From Noviluteimonas caseinilytica (lineage in GTDB: Bacteria; Pseudomonadota; Gammaproteobacteria; Xanthomonadales; Xanthomonadaceae), in assembly GCF_018406605.1 (NCBI RefSeq), contig NZ_AP024545.1, forward strand, positions 1,612,001 through 1,676,000: a DNA stretch of 64,000 nt, written 5' to 3'. This document shows positions 38,574 through 46,198 of the stretch, in pieces. A model generated the notes under the pieces. The model had not been told where the DNA came from. It worked only from the letters and a program-made list of their open reading frames with translations, and made no database searches. The number at the start of each line of letters is the position of its first letter. Within the stretch, counting starts at the first letter, position 1. The position numbers were made by a program, and so were the translations under genes.

Positions 38574-40910
38574 TCACGCGGTGAAAAAGGGGAAATGGGC
38601 GCCGGAAGGGTCGTCCAGTTCGGCGGCGAGGATCGCAGTCCCGATCTCGCCCTTGTACAGGCTGTGAGCCGTCAACTTTGCCGATCCGGACGCTGCGATG
38701 GCACGGTTTGCAAGATCGCGCGCCGCATCGCGCCATTCCGCGGACGGCTCGCTGCGGTGCATGTCCAGCAACGCGTAGGCTTGGCCGGTCGTCCCGCAGC
38801 ACAACTGCCCGACGGCATGCGGATCGGAAGCGGCATGGCGCGCCGCGCCGCGCGCCAGCGCCTTGTAGTCCTCATCGCCGAATGCGCGCCATGCGGCGAG
38901 CCAGAGGTGCACGTAGCCAGCCGATCCATGACACCAGCCCGTCCAGAAGGCCGAGCGTTCCGCAGATCCGGCGCCCCGCGGCCAGCGCAAAGCGTTTAGC
39001 CCCCAGGGCTGCGCGTAGCCCGCCAATGCATCGCACGCCTCGCGCACGCCAGCGAGCGAACATTGATCCTGTGCCGTATCCCAGCGGAGCGTGGCGTAAA
39101 GGATTCCCGCCCAACCGTGTGCGATGCCGAAGTAGGAAGGTCCCTTGGAGTCACCGGGAAGCGCGTCGCGCAGGGCGCGCCAGAGCGATCTACGCAATTC
39201 GCCACCTCGGCCATCTAGCGTGGTGGGTACGGGCAATGCGTTGCGCACGAGCTGTTCGCGCAAATTCGCGCAGCCTAGAAGGACACTTGCAATCCCCACG
39301 GTAGCGTCAAGTCCCTGAGCCGGCTGGTGGGTGGACGCGATGAACGCTTCGATCGCCACGCGGAGTGCATTGCGATCCCGTCGCGCGATCGCCACGTACG
39401 CAGCGACGGTGTGCGGACCGCCATGCGCATGTAGCGGCGATGCAAGGCCCACCGTGCGCTGCGTGAGATCGAGGTCCGCGCTTTCGAAGGCGGTGGGCGT
39501 ATGCGATTCCCGCACGGCCCGGCACGCCCACGCATCGGCGAGCGCCAACAAGCGCGGATCTTCGCGACGCAACGCAACGCGCAAGTGCATCAGCGCAATC
39601 CCGGCGGCGCCAAACGCTACCGAGGCCGTGGCGTCGCGAGGCCACGGTCCTTCCAGCAGCGGACTGTCCCAGTCGTATCGTTTCAGGATGCTGTCGATGA
39701 ACGCACGCGATTCGTCGTCCCCCGTGACGGCGGCATCGGTCAGGGCCGATTCGCCCGCGCATGTCGCCAAGCCTTCCAGCGCGCATGCGAATGCATGCAG
39801 GTCGTCGAAGCGCTCAGCCGGATCCTTGTTCAGTGCTCGCGCGAATATCGCATCGGCGTCTCGTCGAAAATCGACCCCGCCCAAGCCCACCCCGATCGGC
39901 GGCGTCGTCGCGATTTCCTCCCAGGCGCGCTGCTGGTCGATCGACAACGCGATCGGGAATTTGTCGAAGAGCAAACGGTACACGAGCACGGCCAAGGCAT
40001 ATTGTTCGCTACGAAATGTGGCGGCCGGTGGCGGCGCACCGGCTAGCTTGGCCTGCGCGTACTCCGGTTCGAAATAGAGCGCATTTCCTCCGCGAGGGAC
40101 TGTTCCGGCGTGCGCCGACACCACGCGCGCCAGTCCGAAATCGAGAATGGTCGCCATGCCATCAGCATCGACCAGGACGTTGCCCGCATGAATGTCGCCA
40201 TGGACGATGTCTCGATCGTGCAACGCGGCGCAGGCGCGGAGGATCGCAACGCCTAAGGTGACGCGCGCAGGCAGCGAGGCCTCCTTTGCCCAGTGCAGCG
40301 GATCTCGGCCCTCGATCCATTCCAGTCGCAGGAAGTCGCGACCCTCCCAAGTGCCCGCTTCGATCAGTCTCGGCACGCAGCAGCCGTCGGCATGCGCCAG
40401 CATTGCGCGCTCGCGGTCGAATGCCGCATTCCGATCTACGCCTGGACGGGCGATCTTCAATGCTGCCGTGCCGCCCCCGTCCGATCCCGTGCAATAAACC
40501 TCAACGTCTTCCAGCGACTGCACGCAATGCAACACGTCGAATGCACCGCCGCGCGACAGGGTCGGAGCGAGTGCGTTGGCACCGGACTCTCCGGGGGCAA
40601 CCAGCACCCCCTCTCGCCTGCACTGCCGAAGCAGGGGATAGGCCTCCATCAGGACTTGCCTCGGATCGAGCGCGTGGCGCAGCGCGAAGTCGACAATGGC
40701 ATCCGCCACCGTGGTTGGGGTGCCGAACGCATTGAGCAGTTCGGCGCCCGCCGCATCGAGCGTTCGGGATGTCGCGCGGCTCCGGACTCGGCTCTGCACG
40801 CTGTGTGCGTCCTCGGCCAGTTGGTCGCGCACGCTGGGGTCGAGCGCGGACACCGGCGTGACCCGGACGTCGGGGTGAAGGACCAGCGCTTCGGCCAACG
40901 ACTCACGCAT
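38574..40910 (-). CDS. protein kinase-LanC fusion, lanthipeptide synthetase-like
   Basis: A 778-residue two-domain protein. Residues about 125-385 are a Ser/Thr-kinase-like domain: ATP Lys152 in ALKIA, catalytic loop VHGDIHAGN (Asp239, Asn244) and DFG at 257-259. Residues about 425-778 are a LanC-type cyclase with AHG His598, WCHG Cys660 and CCG Cys704/Cys705. The expected zinc ligands are thus three cysteines, as in CCG-type LanM enzymes, instead of Cys-Cys-His. This kinase plus LanC order is that of class III/IV lanthipeptide synthetases but lacks their N-terminal lyase domain; residues 1-120 are unlike it and a separate lyase-like gene lies just upstream. ATG 40910 overlaps that gene's stop by 8 bases. 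Predicted job: phosphorylate Ser/Thr of a peptide and close thioether rings. Confidence 0.82.
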   Translation of the reverse strand: MRESLAEALVLHPDVRVTPVSALDPSVRDQLAEDAHSVQSRVRSRATSRTLDAAGAELLNAFGTPTTVADAIVDFALRHALDPRQVLMEAYPLLRQCRREGVLVAPGESGANALAPTLSRGGAFDVLHCVQSLEDVEVYCTGSDGGGTAALKIARPGVDRNAAFDRERAMLAHADGCCVPRLIEAGTWEGRDFLRLEWIEGRDPLHWAKEASLPARVTLGVAILRACAALHDRDIVHGDIHAGNVLVDADGMATILDFGLARVVSAHAGTVPRGGNALYFEPEYAQAKLAGAPPPAATFRSEQYALAVLVYRLLFDKFPIALSIDQQRAWEEIATTPPIGVGLGGVDFRRDADAIFARALNKDPAERFDDLHAFACALEGLATCAGESALTDAAVTGDDESRAFIDSILKRYDWDSPLLEGPWPRDATASVAFGAAGIALMHLRVALRREDPRLLALADAWACRAVRESHTPTAFESADLDLTQRTVGLASPLHAHGGPHTVAAYVAIARRDRNALRVAIEAFIASTHQPAQGLDATVGIASVLLGCANLREQLVRNALPVPTTLDGRGGELRRSLWRALRDALPGDSKGPSYFGIAHGWAGILYATLRWDTAQDQCSLAGVREACDALAGYAQPWGLNALRWPRGAGSAERSAFWTGWCHGSAGYVHLWLAAWRAFGDEDYKALARGAARHAASDPHAVGQLCCGTTGQAYALLDMHRSEPSAEWRDAARDLANRAIAASGSAKLTAHSLYKGEIGTAILAAELDDPSGAHFPFFTA

Positions 40911-42003
40911 GAGCGGGATGGACCCCCGGGTCGAGGGGCGCCCACGTGGTCGTGTCGACGCCCTCGAGCCGCAGGCGCTCCAGCGCGAATTGCAGCGGCG
41001 ATTCGGCCAGGCGGGCGCCACCGCACAAGGTCACGGCAAGACGATCGGTGATCCATCGACGCCAGCTGGGACCTTGCCAAGGAAGGCGCGCGTCATCCCG
41101 GGGTGGGTCTGCTCCCCAGGACAGAACGCCACGCGATTCCAGCGCCGCCGTGAAGGGAACGCCATGCGCAGGCAGCGTTGCAACGATCGGCGACAACGCG
41201 GCGCACAACTCCTCGAGCGCCTTTCGATCCGGGAGATAGACCACGCATTTGTCGGGCCTAAGTAGCTGCTCGGTGTCCGACCCGATCTTGAAGCCACACA
41301 CCGGCAGCGCATCGAACACCTTCATCAATCGTTCGAAGACCTCGACGAAAGCAGACGGCATCGGGCTGACATATGCTTTGCAGCGCGCGGGCGGGGCCCC
41401 TCGGCGTGAGAAATAGCGCCAGTATTCGGTCGTCGACGTGGACCACTCCAGCGGCGGCGCGAGTCGCCAGATTCCCGCGCGTTCGGCTGCCTCGCCGAGC
41501 GACGAAACGATCTCCGGCGTCTGCGGCAGCCGGAAGTAGTCGTACAGGCGGGAGGACAACACCAGCGGATCGTGCAGGCGCAACGCGGCCGCGTATCGAA
41601 GCGCATCCAGCGACAGGCGCCCGATGACGCCTTCGCCGACGAGATTTGCGTCCGGGCGTTCGATGGGACACCACGCGGCACCACCAACGAACCCGCGCTC
41701 GGTCTCGATCTCGATGATGTGGTCCAGCACGAGGCGTGCGACTGCGGCGTTGGCGACACCTTCGTCCGGATCGAGCAGGCATCGCGGCAGCGCGCCGGGC
41801 GTGCGTAGCGACAGCCACAGCAGTGCGGTGCGCAGGCAGACGGCCTTCATGTCTTCGCCGTCGCGCGCTGGCTTCAGGACACCGAAACACTCAGGATCAT
41901 TGCGCAACCCTGCGAGGGTGCGCTGCTCGGTCGTCGCCATGCGCTCGAACTGCACGAGTTCGAAGGCGGCGCTCGTGCGGAACGTGGCGTCCAGCAGATT
42001 CAA
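40903..42003 (-). CDS. HopA1-like putative phospho-Ser/Thr lyase
   Basis: A 366-residue soluble protein. The C-terminal half (about 215-345) resembles the HopA1 effector family used as the lyase in class V lanthipeptide and thioamitide pathways: YWRYFSRRGAPPARCKAYVS, a helix ending KVFDALPVCGFKIGSD, the strand KCVVYLPDRKALEELCAAL, GVPFTAALESRGVLSWG and a C-terminal WRRWITDRLAV. The N-terminal half ends with DPLVLSSRLYDYFRLP. The match is by pattern and spacing, so it is tentative. The likely start is a TTG at 42003 overlapping the previous stop (TTGA); ATG 41940 is the alternative. Sitting between the Cys-rich gene and the kinase-LanC gene, it would remove phosphate from Ser/Thr to give dehydro-residues. 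Confidence 0.65.
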   Translation of the reverse strand: MNLLDATFRTSAAFELVQFERMATTEQRTLAGLRNDPECFGVLKPARDGEDMKAVCLRTALLWLSLRTPGALPRCLLDPDEGVANAAVARLVLDHIIEIETERGFVGGAAWCPIERPDANLVGEGVIGRLSLDALRYAAALRLHDPLVLSSRLYDYFRLPQTPEIVSSLGEAAERAGIWRLAPPLEWSTSTTEYWRYFSRRGAPPARCKAYVSPMPSAFVEVFERLMKVFDALPVCGFKIGSDTEQLLRPDKCVVYLPDRKALEELCAALSPIVATLPAHGVPFTAALESRGVLSWGADPPRDDARLPWQGPSWRRWITDRLAVTLCGGARLAESPLQFALERLRLEGVDTTTWAPLDPGVHPAHA

Positions 42004-42728
42004 CGCTTCTGTTCGCCTGACAGTGCACGGACGCGCTCAAGCCGGGCGATCGCATCCTGCAGCGCCGCTCGCAACGCGGTGATCTCCGCGCTCGTGGTCG
42101 GCGCGCGCGCCGCGCCATTCACACCGGTGGCGATGGTGACGTGGCCGAGCAACGCCTGGAGCTCGAAGCGCTCGCGCTCTTCCATTGGATCGAAATCTTC
42201 CCTGGTCGACGCGTTTGTGCAACCGGTCGCCCCCGAGCAGCCCGCGACGCACGTACAGCCCGGGCAACCCGAGTCGGCGGCTGTGTCGAAAGGTTTCAGG
42301 ACGCTGATCAACAGATCGCGGACGCGGAACATGCCGGCGGGCGGAATCACCGTTACCTCAGGCTTGTCGGCCTGCACGGGCTTGAGGGCGTCGACTTCCT
42401 TCAGTGTTGCCTGCAGCCGCTCGATGAGGGCATCGGATTCCTGGAGCGAACGCGGCCGCAGGGTGGCGCGTTCACGGTGGCGCGCGCGAACCCGAACGAG
42501 CGCCTGCTCGAGGAGAGCTTCGAGTTTCACGAGTTCGGCGGGATCCTCGAACTGCGGCGGGCAGTGTTCGCTGAAGTCGGAGCGTTGGTTGCTGCAGCCT
42601 CCGGGACAATCGCTGTACTGGTTCGTACACCCGTTGCAGTGCGTGTCGGGCGAACAATTGCCGCACTCGTTGATGTCGAGCTTCGCGCCGGGGATCAGGC
42701 TGACGATGAGATTGTTGACCTTGAACAT
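42000..42728 (-). CDS. Cys-rich two-unit protein, candidate lanthipeptide precursor or scaffold
   Basis: A 242-residue protein consisting of two copies of one unit. Unit 1 starts MFKVNNLIVSLIP (residues 1-13), unit 2 MFRVRDLLISVLKP (133-146). After each start comes a Cys/Ser/Thr/Gly-rich stretch (Cys 22, 25, 31, 34, 41, 45, 56; and Cys 155, 158, 160, 164, 170, both with a GCTN motif) and then a charged helical part (DPAELVKLEALLEQAL; DPMEERERFELQALL) ending in a second helix. No signal peptide. A GAGGG site precedes ATG 42728. It is first in a coupled operon with a lyase-like and a kinase-LanC gene, which makes it the likely substrate or the peptide-presenting partner. No family recognised; metal binding by the Cys clusters is the alternative. 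Confidence 0.7.
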   Translation of the reverse strand: MFKVNNLIVSLIPGAKLDINECGNCSPDTHCNGCTNQYSDCPGGCSNQRSDFSEHCPPQFEDPAELVKLEALLEQALVRVRARHRERATLRPRSLQESDALIERLQATLKEVDALKPVQADKPEVTVIPPAGMFRVRDLLISVLKPFDTAADSGCPGCTCVAGCSGATGCTNASTREDFDPMEERERFELQALLGHVTIATGVNGAARAPTTSAEITALRAALQDAIARLERVRALSGEQKR

Positions 42729-42737
42729 GGCGCCCTC

Positions 42738-42759
42738 GCGTGCGAGTGATCTCGCATGC
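42738..42759 (-). other. hairpin directly upstream of the Cys-rich gene's ribosome binding site
   Basis: GCGTGCGAG (42738-42746) and CTCGCATGC (42751-42759) pair over nine positions with one mismatch around a TGAT loop. In the leader of the operon it would sit right before the GAGGG ribosome binding site, so it could affect translation. Confidence 0.4.
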
Positions 42760-42924
42760 AAAGGAGCACGGCTCGCGGCGCGCGGGCCGGTCAGCGGGTG
42801 GCAGTGAACGTCGGTATCGGAACGCTACCCTCGATGCGACTGGACGGCGCCGCAAAGAGGGTTCGGCCCGTCGGGGAGACCGCAAGTGGCGGATTGACGT
42901 GAATCTGACTCACGTCGTGAACGG

Positions 42925-42956
42925 CCGTGGGCGCGGCCTTATTGCCGCGCCCACGG
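42925..42956 (-). terminator. strong hairpin between btuB and the lanthipeptide-like operon
   Basis: A perfect 13-bp stem (CCGTGGGCGCGGC at 42925-42937 with GCCGCGCCCACGG at 42944-42956) around a CTTATT loop, 7 bp past the btuB stop. No T-run follows on the minus strand, so it is terminator-like rather than certain. The rest of the 234-bp gap shows no convincing promoter. Confidence 0.6.
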
Positions 42957-42962
42957 TCTTGT

Positions 42963-44852
42963 TCAATCAGGCGAATACCGCAAGGTCAACCCGTATTCGC
43001 GACCAGCCTGCGCGTAATACGCAGACGTCTCGTAGTCGTGGTCGAACACGTTGCTCGCGCGCGCCTGCAGCGTCCAGGCATCGGCCACGCGCCACTCGGC
43101 GCGCAGGTCGAGCGTGGAGAAGCCGGCGACTTCGAGCGTGTTGGCGACGTCGTCGAAGCGACGGCCTTCGCCGATCACCGTGGCCCCGATGCGCCAATCA
43201 CCGAATGCGCGATCGACGTCCAGGCGCGCGGTCTTCTGCGCACGACGCGGCAGGAGCTTGTCGTAGTTCTCGCTGTCGTTGGTCCGGCTGCGGTTGCGCG
43301 GGTCGAGCCAGCTCGCCGCGCCGGTGATGTCCCAGCCGCCCAGCGTCGTGCCGGCCGTGAGTTCGGCGCCGCGAATGCGCGCCTGTTCGAGGTTGTTCGC
43401 CATGAACAAGGTGCTGTCGTAGACGATCAGGTCGTCGATGCGCGTCTGGTAGGCATCGAGCTGCCAATGCCATGCGTCGTGGCGCTGCCCCAGGCCGATG
43501 TCGAAGCTGTCCGAGGTTTCCGGCGACAGGTCCGGGTTGCCGTAGAACGGGAAGTACAACTCGTTGAAGGTCGGGGCCTTGAATGCGTTGCCGGCGCTGG
43601 CGGAGACGCGCAAGCCGTGCGACAGGTCGATGCCCCACGCGAGGCTGCCGGTCGAATGCCCGCCGAACTGTTCGTTGTCGTCGTGGCGCACGCTTGCCTG
43701 CACGTCGTTTCGGCCCAGGTCGCCTTGGTATTGCAGGAACACCGCACGGTTGTTGCGCGACCGCACCACGTTGCTGAAGGGATCGAACGCATCCAGGATC
43801 ACCGCCGCATCGCGCGCCCAGTCGAAGCCTGCGGTGACCAGGTGTCCCTCGGCCACGCGGATGTCACCCTGCAGCGACGCGCCGTCGCGCTTGCTCTCGA
43901 AGCTGCCCAGCGGATCGTTGTCGCGCGACTGCACCGAGCGATCGACGTTGCGGCCGGCGGACAAGGTCCACGTGCTGCGCGCCAGTTCGTACTTCGCCTT
44001 GCCGCCGACGACCTGCTGCAGCGTCCTGGACAGGTCGGGCAAGCCGAACGCAGGTTCCGCGTCGTATTCGTTGCGGCCTTCGGCGCGCAGCACGTTCGCG
44101 TCCAGCGTGAGTGCATCGACCGGCTTGATGCCGGCGCGCAGCGAGACGGAATTGTTTTCGTAGCCGTCGTTGTCCGGATCCGGGTTTTCCATGAAGCAAC
44201 CCGCGAACACGGGCGAAACCGCCCCCGTGCACGACTGGAAGCCATCGCTGGACTGGTGCGCGTAATCCGCGCCGAACCACGCGCGATCGAAGCCCACGTC
44301 CAGGCCCGCGCTCGCTTCGCGCAGGTTGTGGCTGCCGCCGCCGAGCTTGAAGCGCGTGCGCACGCCCGACTGCGGATGGCGCGTGAACACCTGGATGACG
44401 CCGCCGATCGCCTCGGAGCCGTACAGGCTCGAACGCGGGCCGCGCACGATTTCGATGCGGTCGATCATTTCGACCGGCAAATCCTGGATCGACGTGAGGC
44501 CCGACGTCGACGAGCCCACGCGCACGCCATCGACGAGGAACAGCGTGTGGTCGGATTCGGTGCCGCGCATGAACACCGTCGTGAGCTTGCCCAGGCCGCC
44601 CTGGTTGACGAGGTTGACGCCGGCGCGGCCGCGCAGCAGGTCGGCGAGCGAACGCGCCTGCGCGCGCTCGATCTCCGCGCGATCGATCACTTCGACCGGC
44701 GCGAGCGAATCATCGACGGTGACCGCGGTGCGCGTGCCGGTGACGACGACGCGGTCGAGCGCATCGGCGTCGCTCGCGTCCTGCGCATGCACGGGGGAAG
44801 AGGGAAGGAACACGGCCAACGCGATCGCAGTGGCCAGGGAAGTACGGAACAT
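42963..44852 (-). CDS. btuB: TonB-dependent vitamin B12 receptor BtuB
   Basis: A 629-residue outer-membrane receptor: signal peptide ending PVHAQ, a TonB-box-like DRVVVTGTR, a plug domain (SLADLLRGRAGVNLVNQGG, TVFMRGTESDHTLFLVDGVRV, EIVRGPRSSLYGSEAIGGVI) and a 22-strand barrel closing with GLTLRYSPD-type residues. BtuB assignment follows from plug similarity and, above all, from the cobalamin riboswitch in its leader. It takes up cobalamins across the outer membrane using TonB energy. GGAG lies about 10 bases before ATG 44852. No btuCDF genes are in the window. Confidence 0.9.
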   Translation of the reverse strand: MFRTSLATAIALAVFLPSSPVHAQDASDADALDRVVVTGTRTAVTVDDSLAPVEVIDRAEIERAQARSLADLLRGRAGVNLVNQGGLGKLTTVFMRGTESDHTLFLVDGVRVGSSTSGLTSIQDLPVEMIDRIEIVRGPRSSLYGSEAIGGVIQVFTRHPQSGVRTRFKLGGGSHNLREASAGLDVGFDRAWFGADYAHQSSDGFQSCTGAVSPVFAGCFMENPDPDNDGYENNSVSLRAGIKPVDALTLDANVLRAEGRNEYDAEPAFGLPDLSRTLQQVVGGKAKYELARSTWTLSAGRNVDRSVQSRDNDPLGSFESKRDGASLQGDIRVAEGHLVTAGFDWARDAAVILDAFDPFSNVVRSRNNRAVFLQYQGDLGRNDVQASVRHDDNEQFGGHSTGSLAWGIDLSHGLRVSASAGNAFKAPTFNELYFPFYGNPDLSPETSDSFDIGLGQRHDAWHWQLDAYQTRIDDLIVYDSTLFMANNLEQARIRGAELTAGTTLGGWDITGAASWLDPRNRSRTNDSENYDKLLPRRAQKTARLDVDRAFGDWRIGATVIGEGRRFDDVANTLEVAGFSTLDLRAEWRVADAWTLQARASNVFDHDYETSAYYAQAGREYGLTLRYSPD

Positions 44853-45002
44853 GGATTCAGCTCTCCGGCGCGCACGCCCGCGCGCCTTGGGTCAGCAAGG
44901 AAAGTCGCGGACGGAGGGAGCGAAGCGGATACGCGGGGCCGGGGGACAGCGAAACCAGCGACGGCGTGGCCGCCGCGATGCCCTCCGCATCGCAACCAGT
45001 CG

Positions 45003-45212
45003 ACTCCGTGGCCGGTCTCCGGGCTTGCGCGCCGGACCGCCGTGCATCGATCGATGCGGGGCGGTCCCGGCCCGGGCGCCTTCCCGTGCGATGCACAGTG
45101 GCGGATGCCTGGGCCTTTGCGTGCCTACCGTTGCGGGGGCAGCGCCGGAATGGGATCGCTGTGCGATCCGTCACCGGCTTCCCGTTTCAACCCTTCGACG
45201 ACAGCCGTCGGG
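45003..45212 (-). ncRNA. cobalamin riboswitch
   Basis: In the 414-bp leader of btuB. On the minus strand it contains GGGAAGCCGGTGA near 45171-45190, CCCCCGCAACGGTAGGC near 45122-45140, GCCACTG followed by GCACGGGAAGGCGCC near 45080-45110, and the B12 box AGCCCGGAGACCGGCC at 45010-45025. Order and spacing match the AdoCbl riboswitch class. Binding of cobalamin should lower btuB expression. Exact ends are estimated. Confidence 0.88.
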
Positions 45213-45266
45213 TCACCACGAAGCGGGCGCAGTGTACTGCAGCGTGGGGCGCGCGGGCGCCGCGGG

Positions 45267-45644
45267 TCAGTCGGCGTCGCCGACCGGTTCGTCCAGCAGC
45301 TCGAACGCGGGCGCCGAATCCATGTGATTGTCGGCGACCTGCGTGGTCGTGACGGGCGAGGCGGCCGGGCGGTTGCGCGGCGGCGGGAGCAGGGCGATGG
45401 CGGCTTCGGCGGCCTGCACGAGCTCGCTGCGGCGCGCCTCGGGGACTTCCTGCCAGTGGCAGTCGAGCAACGCGCCTTCGAGCGCGTAGAGCAGGTTGAG
45501 GCTCGGCTTGAAGCCCGCGCGCTTGACGCGCATGAAGGCATCCACCGCGCCGACGGCTTCGAGGTCTTCGCGCGAACGCAGGCCGACCTGGCGCAGCCAC
45601 GCCGCGCTCTTGGGACCGATGTTCCGCAATTTGACCGTGCTCAC
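45267..45644 (-). CDS. TfoX C-terminal / helix-hairpin-helix domain protein
   Basis: A 125-residue protein whose first 80 residues match the TfoX/Sxy C-terminal domain: KLRNIGPKSAAWLRQVGLRSREDLEAVGAVDAFMRVK and LNLLYALEGALLDCHWQEVP. This is a helix-hairpin-helix-like fold. The N-terminal TfoX domain of true competence regulators is absent, and the Pro-rich tail (about 85-125) is unlike anything I know. GTG 45644 overlaps the stop of the upstream methionine sulfoxide reductase gene (GTGA), so the two are coupled. Its role is unknown. Confidence 0.75.
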   Translation of the reverse strand: MSTVKLRNIGPKSAAWLRQVGLRSREDLEAVGAVDAFMRVKRAGFKPSLNLLYALEGALLDCHWQEVPEARRSELVQAAEAAIALLPPPRNRPAASPVTTTQVADNHMDSAPAFELLDEPVGDAD

Positions 45645-46123
45645 GCCATCGACTCCAGGAAAAGACGGGCGATTGTTTCCAACCCTGCCTGGTCTTCAAC
45701 GCTGAAACGCGCGGGAACCGGACTGTCGATGTCGAACACGCCGACCAGCGCGCCGTCCTTCACGAGCGGCACCACCAGTTCCGACATCGAGGCCGAGTCG
45801 CAGGCGATGTGGCCCGGGAAGGCGTGCACGTCGTCGATGCGCTGCGTGGTGCGCGTGGTGGCCGCCTTGCCGCACACGCCCTTGTCGAGCGGGATGCGGA
45901 TGCAGGCGGGCAGGCCCTGGAACGGGCCGACCACGAGCTCGGTGCCGTCGAAGAAATAGAAGCCCACCCAGTTGAGGTCGGGCAGCGCGTTGAAGACCAG
46001 CGCGGACAGGTTGGCGGCGTTGGCGATGCGGTCGCGCTCGCCGTACACCAGGGCGGCGGCCTGTTCGGCCAGCTGGGCGTATTGCGCCGGCTTGTCGCCG
46101 GACAGCGTGGAGGTCGTGAACAT
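45641..46123 (-). CDS. msrC: free methionine-R-sulfoxide reductase (fRMsr, GAF domain)
   Basis: A 160-residue single GAF-domain enzyme that reduces free Met-R-sulfoxide. All three redox cysteines are present at residues 74, 84 and 108 (GLPACIRIP, DKGVCGKA, HIACDS), with the same 10 and 24 residue spacing as E. coli fRMsr. NWVGFYFFDGTELVVGPFQG and the final FDIDSPVPARF segment are also canonical. Cytoplasmic. Coupled to the TfoX-C gene downstream. Confidence 0.9.
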   Translation of the reverse strand: MFTTSTLSGDKPAQYAQLAEQAAALVYGERDRIANAANLSALVFNALPDLNWVGFYFFDGTELVVGPFQGLPACIRIPLDKGVCGKAATTRTTQRIDDVHAFPGHIACDSASMSELVVPLVKDGALVGVFDIDSPVPARFSVEDQAGLETIARLFLESMA

Positions 46124-46198
46124 GCGCGGGAGTGTAGCAGCGGGGTCCTTCGGACCTCGTTACCATGCCCCCGCGCGCAGCATGCAAGGGGAGCGTCC

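Noticed and set aside
38574..42728. Claiming recent horizontal transfer of the lanthipeptide-like operon from base composition
   Set aside because: Some stretches look less GC-rich than neighbours, but others do not; I could not compute GC or codon bias reliably, and no mobile-element or integration signs are visible.
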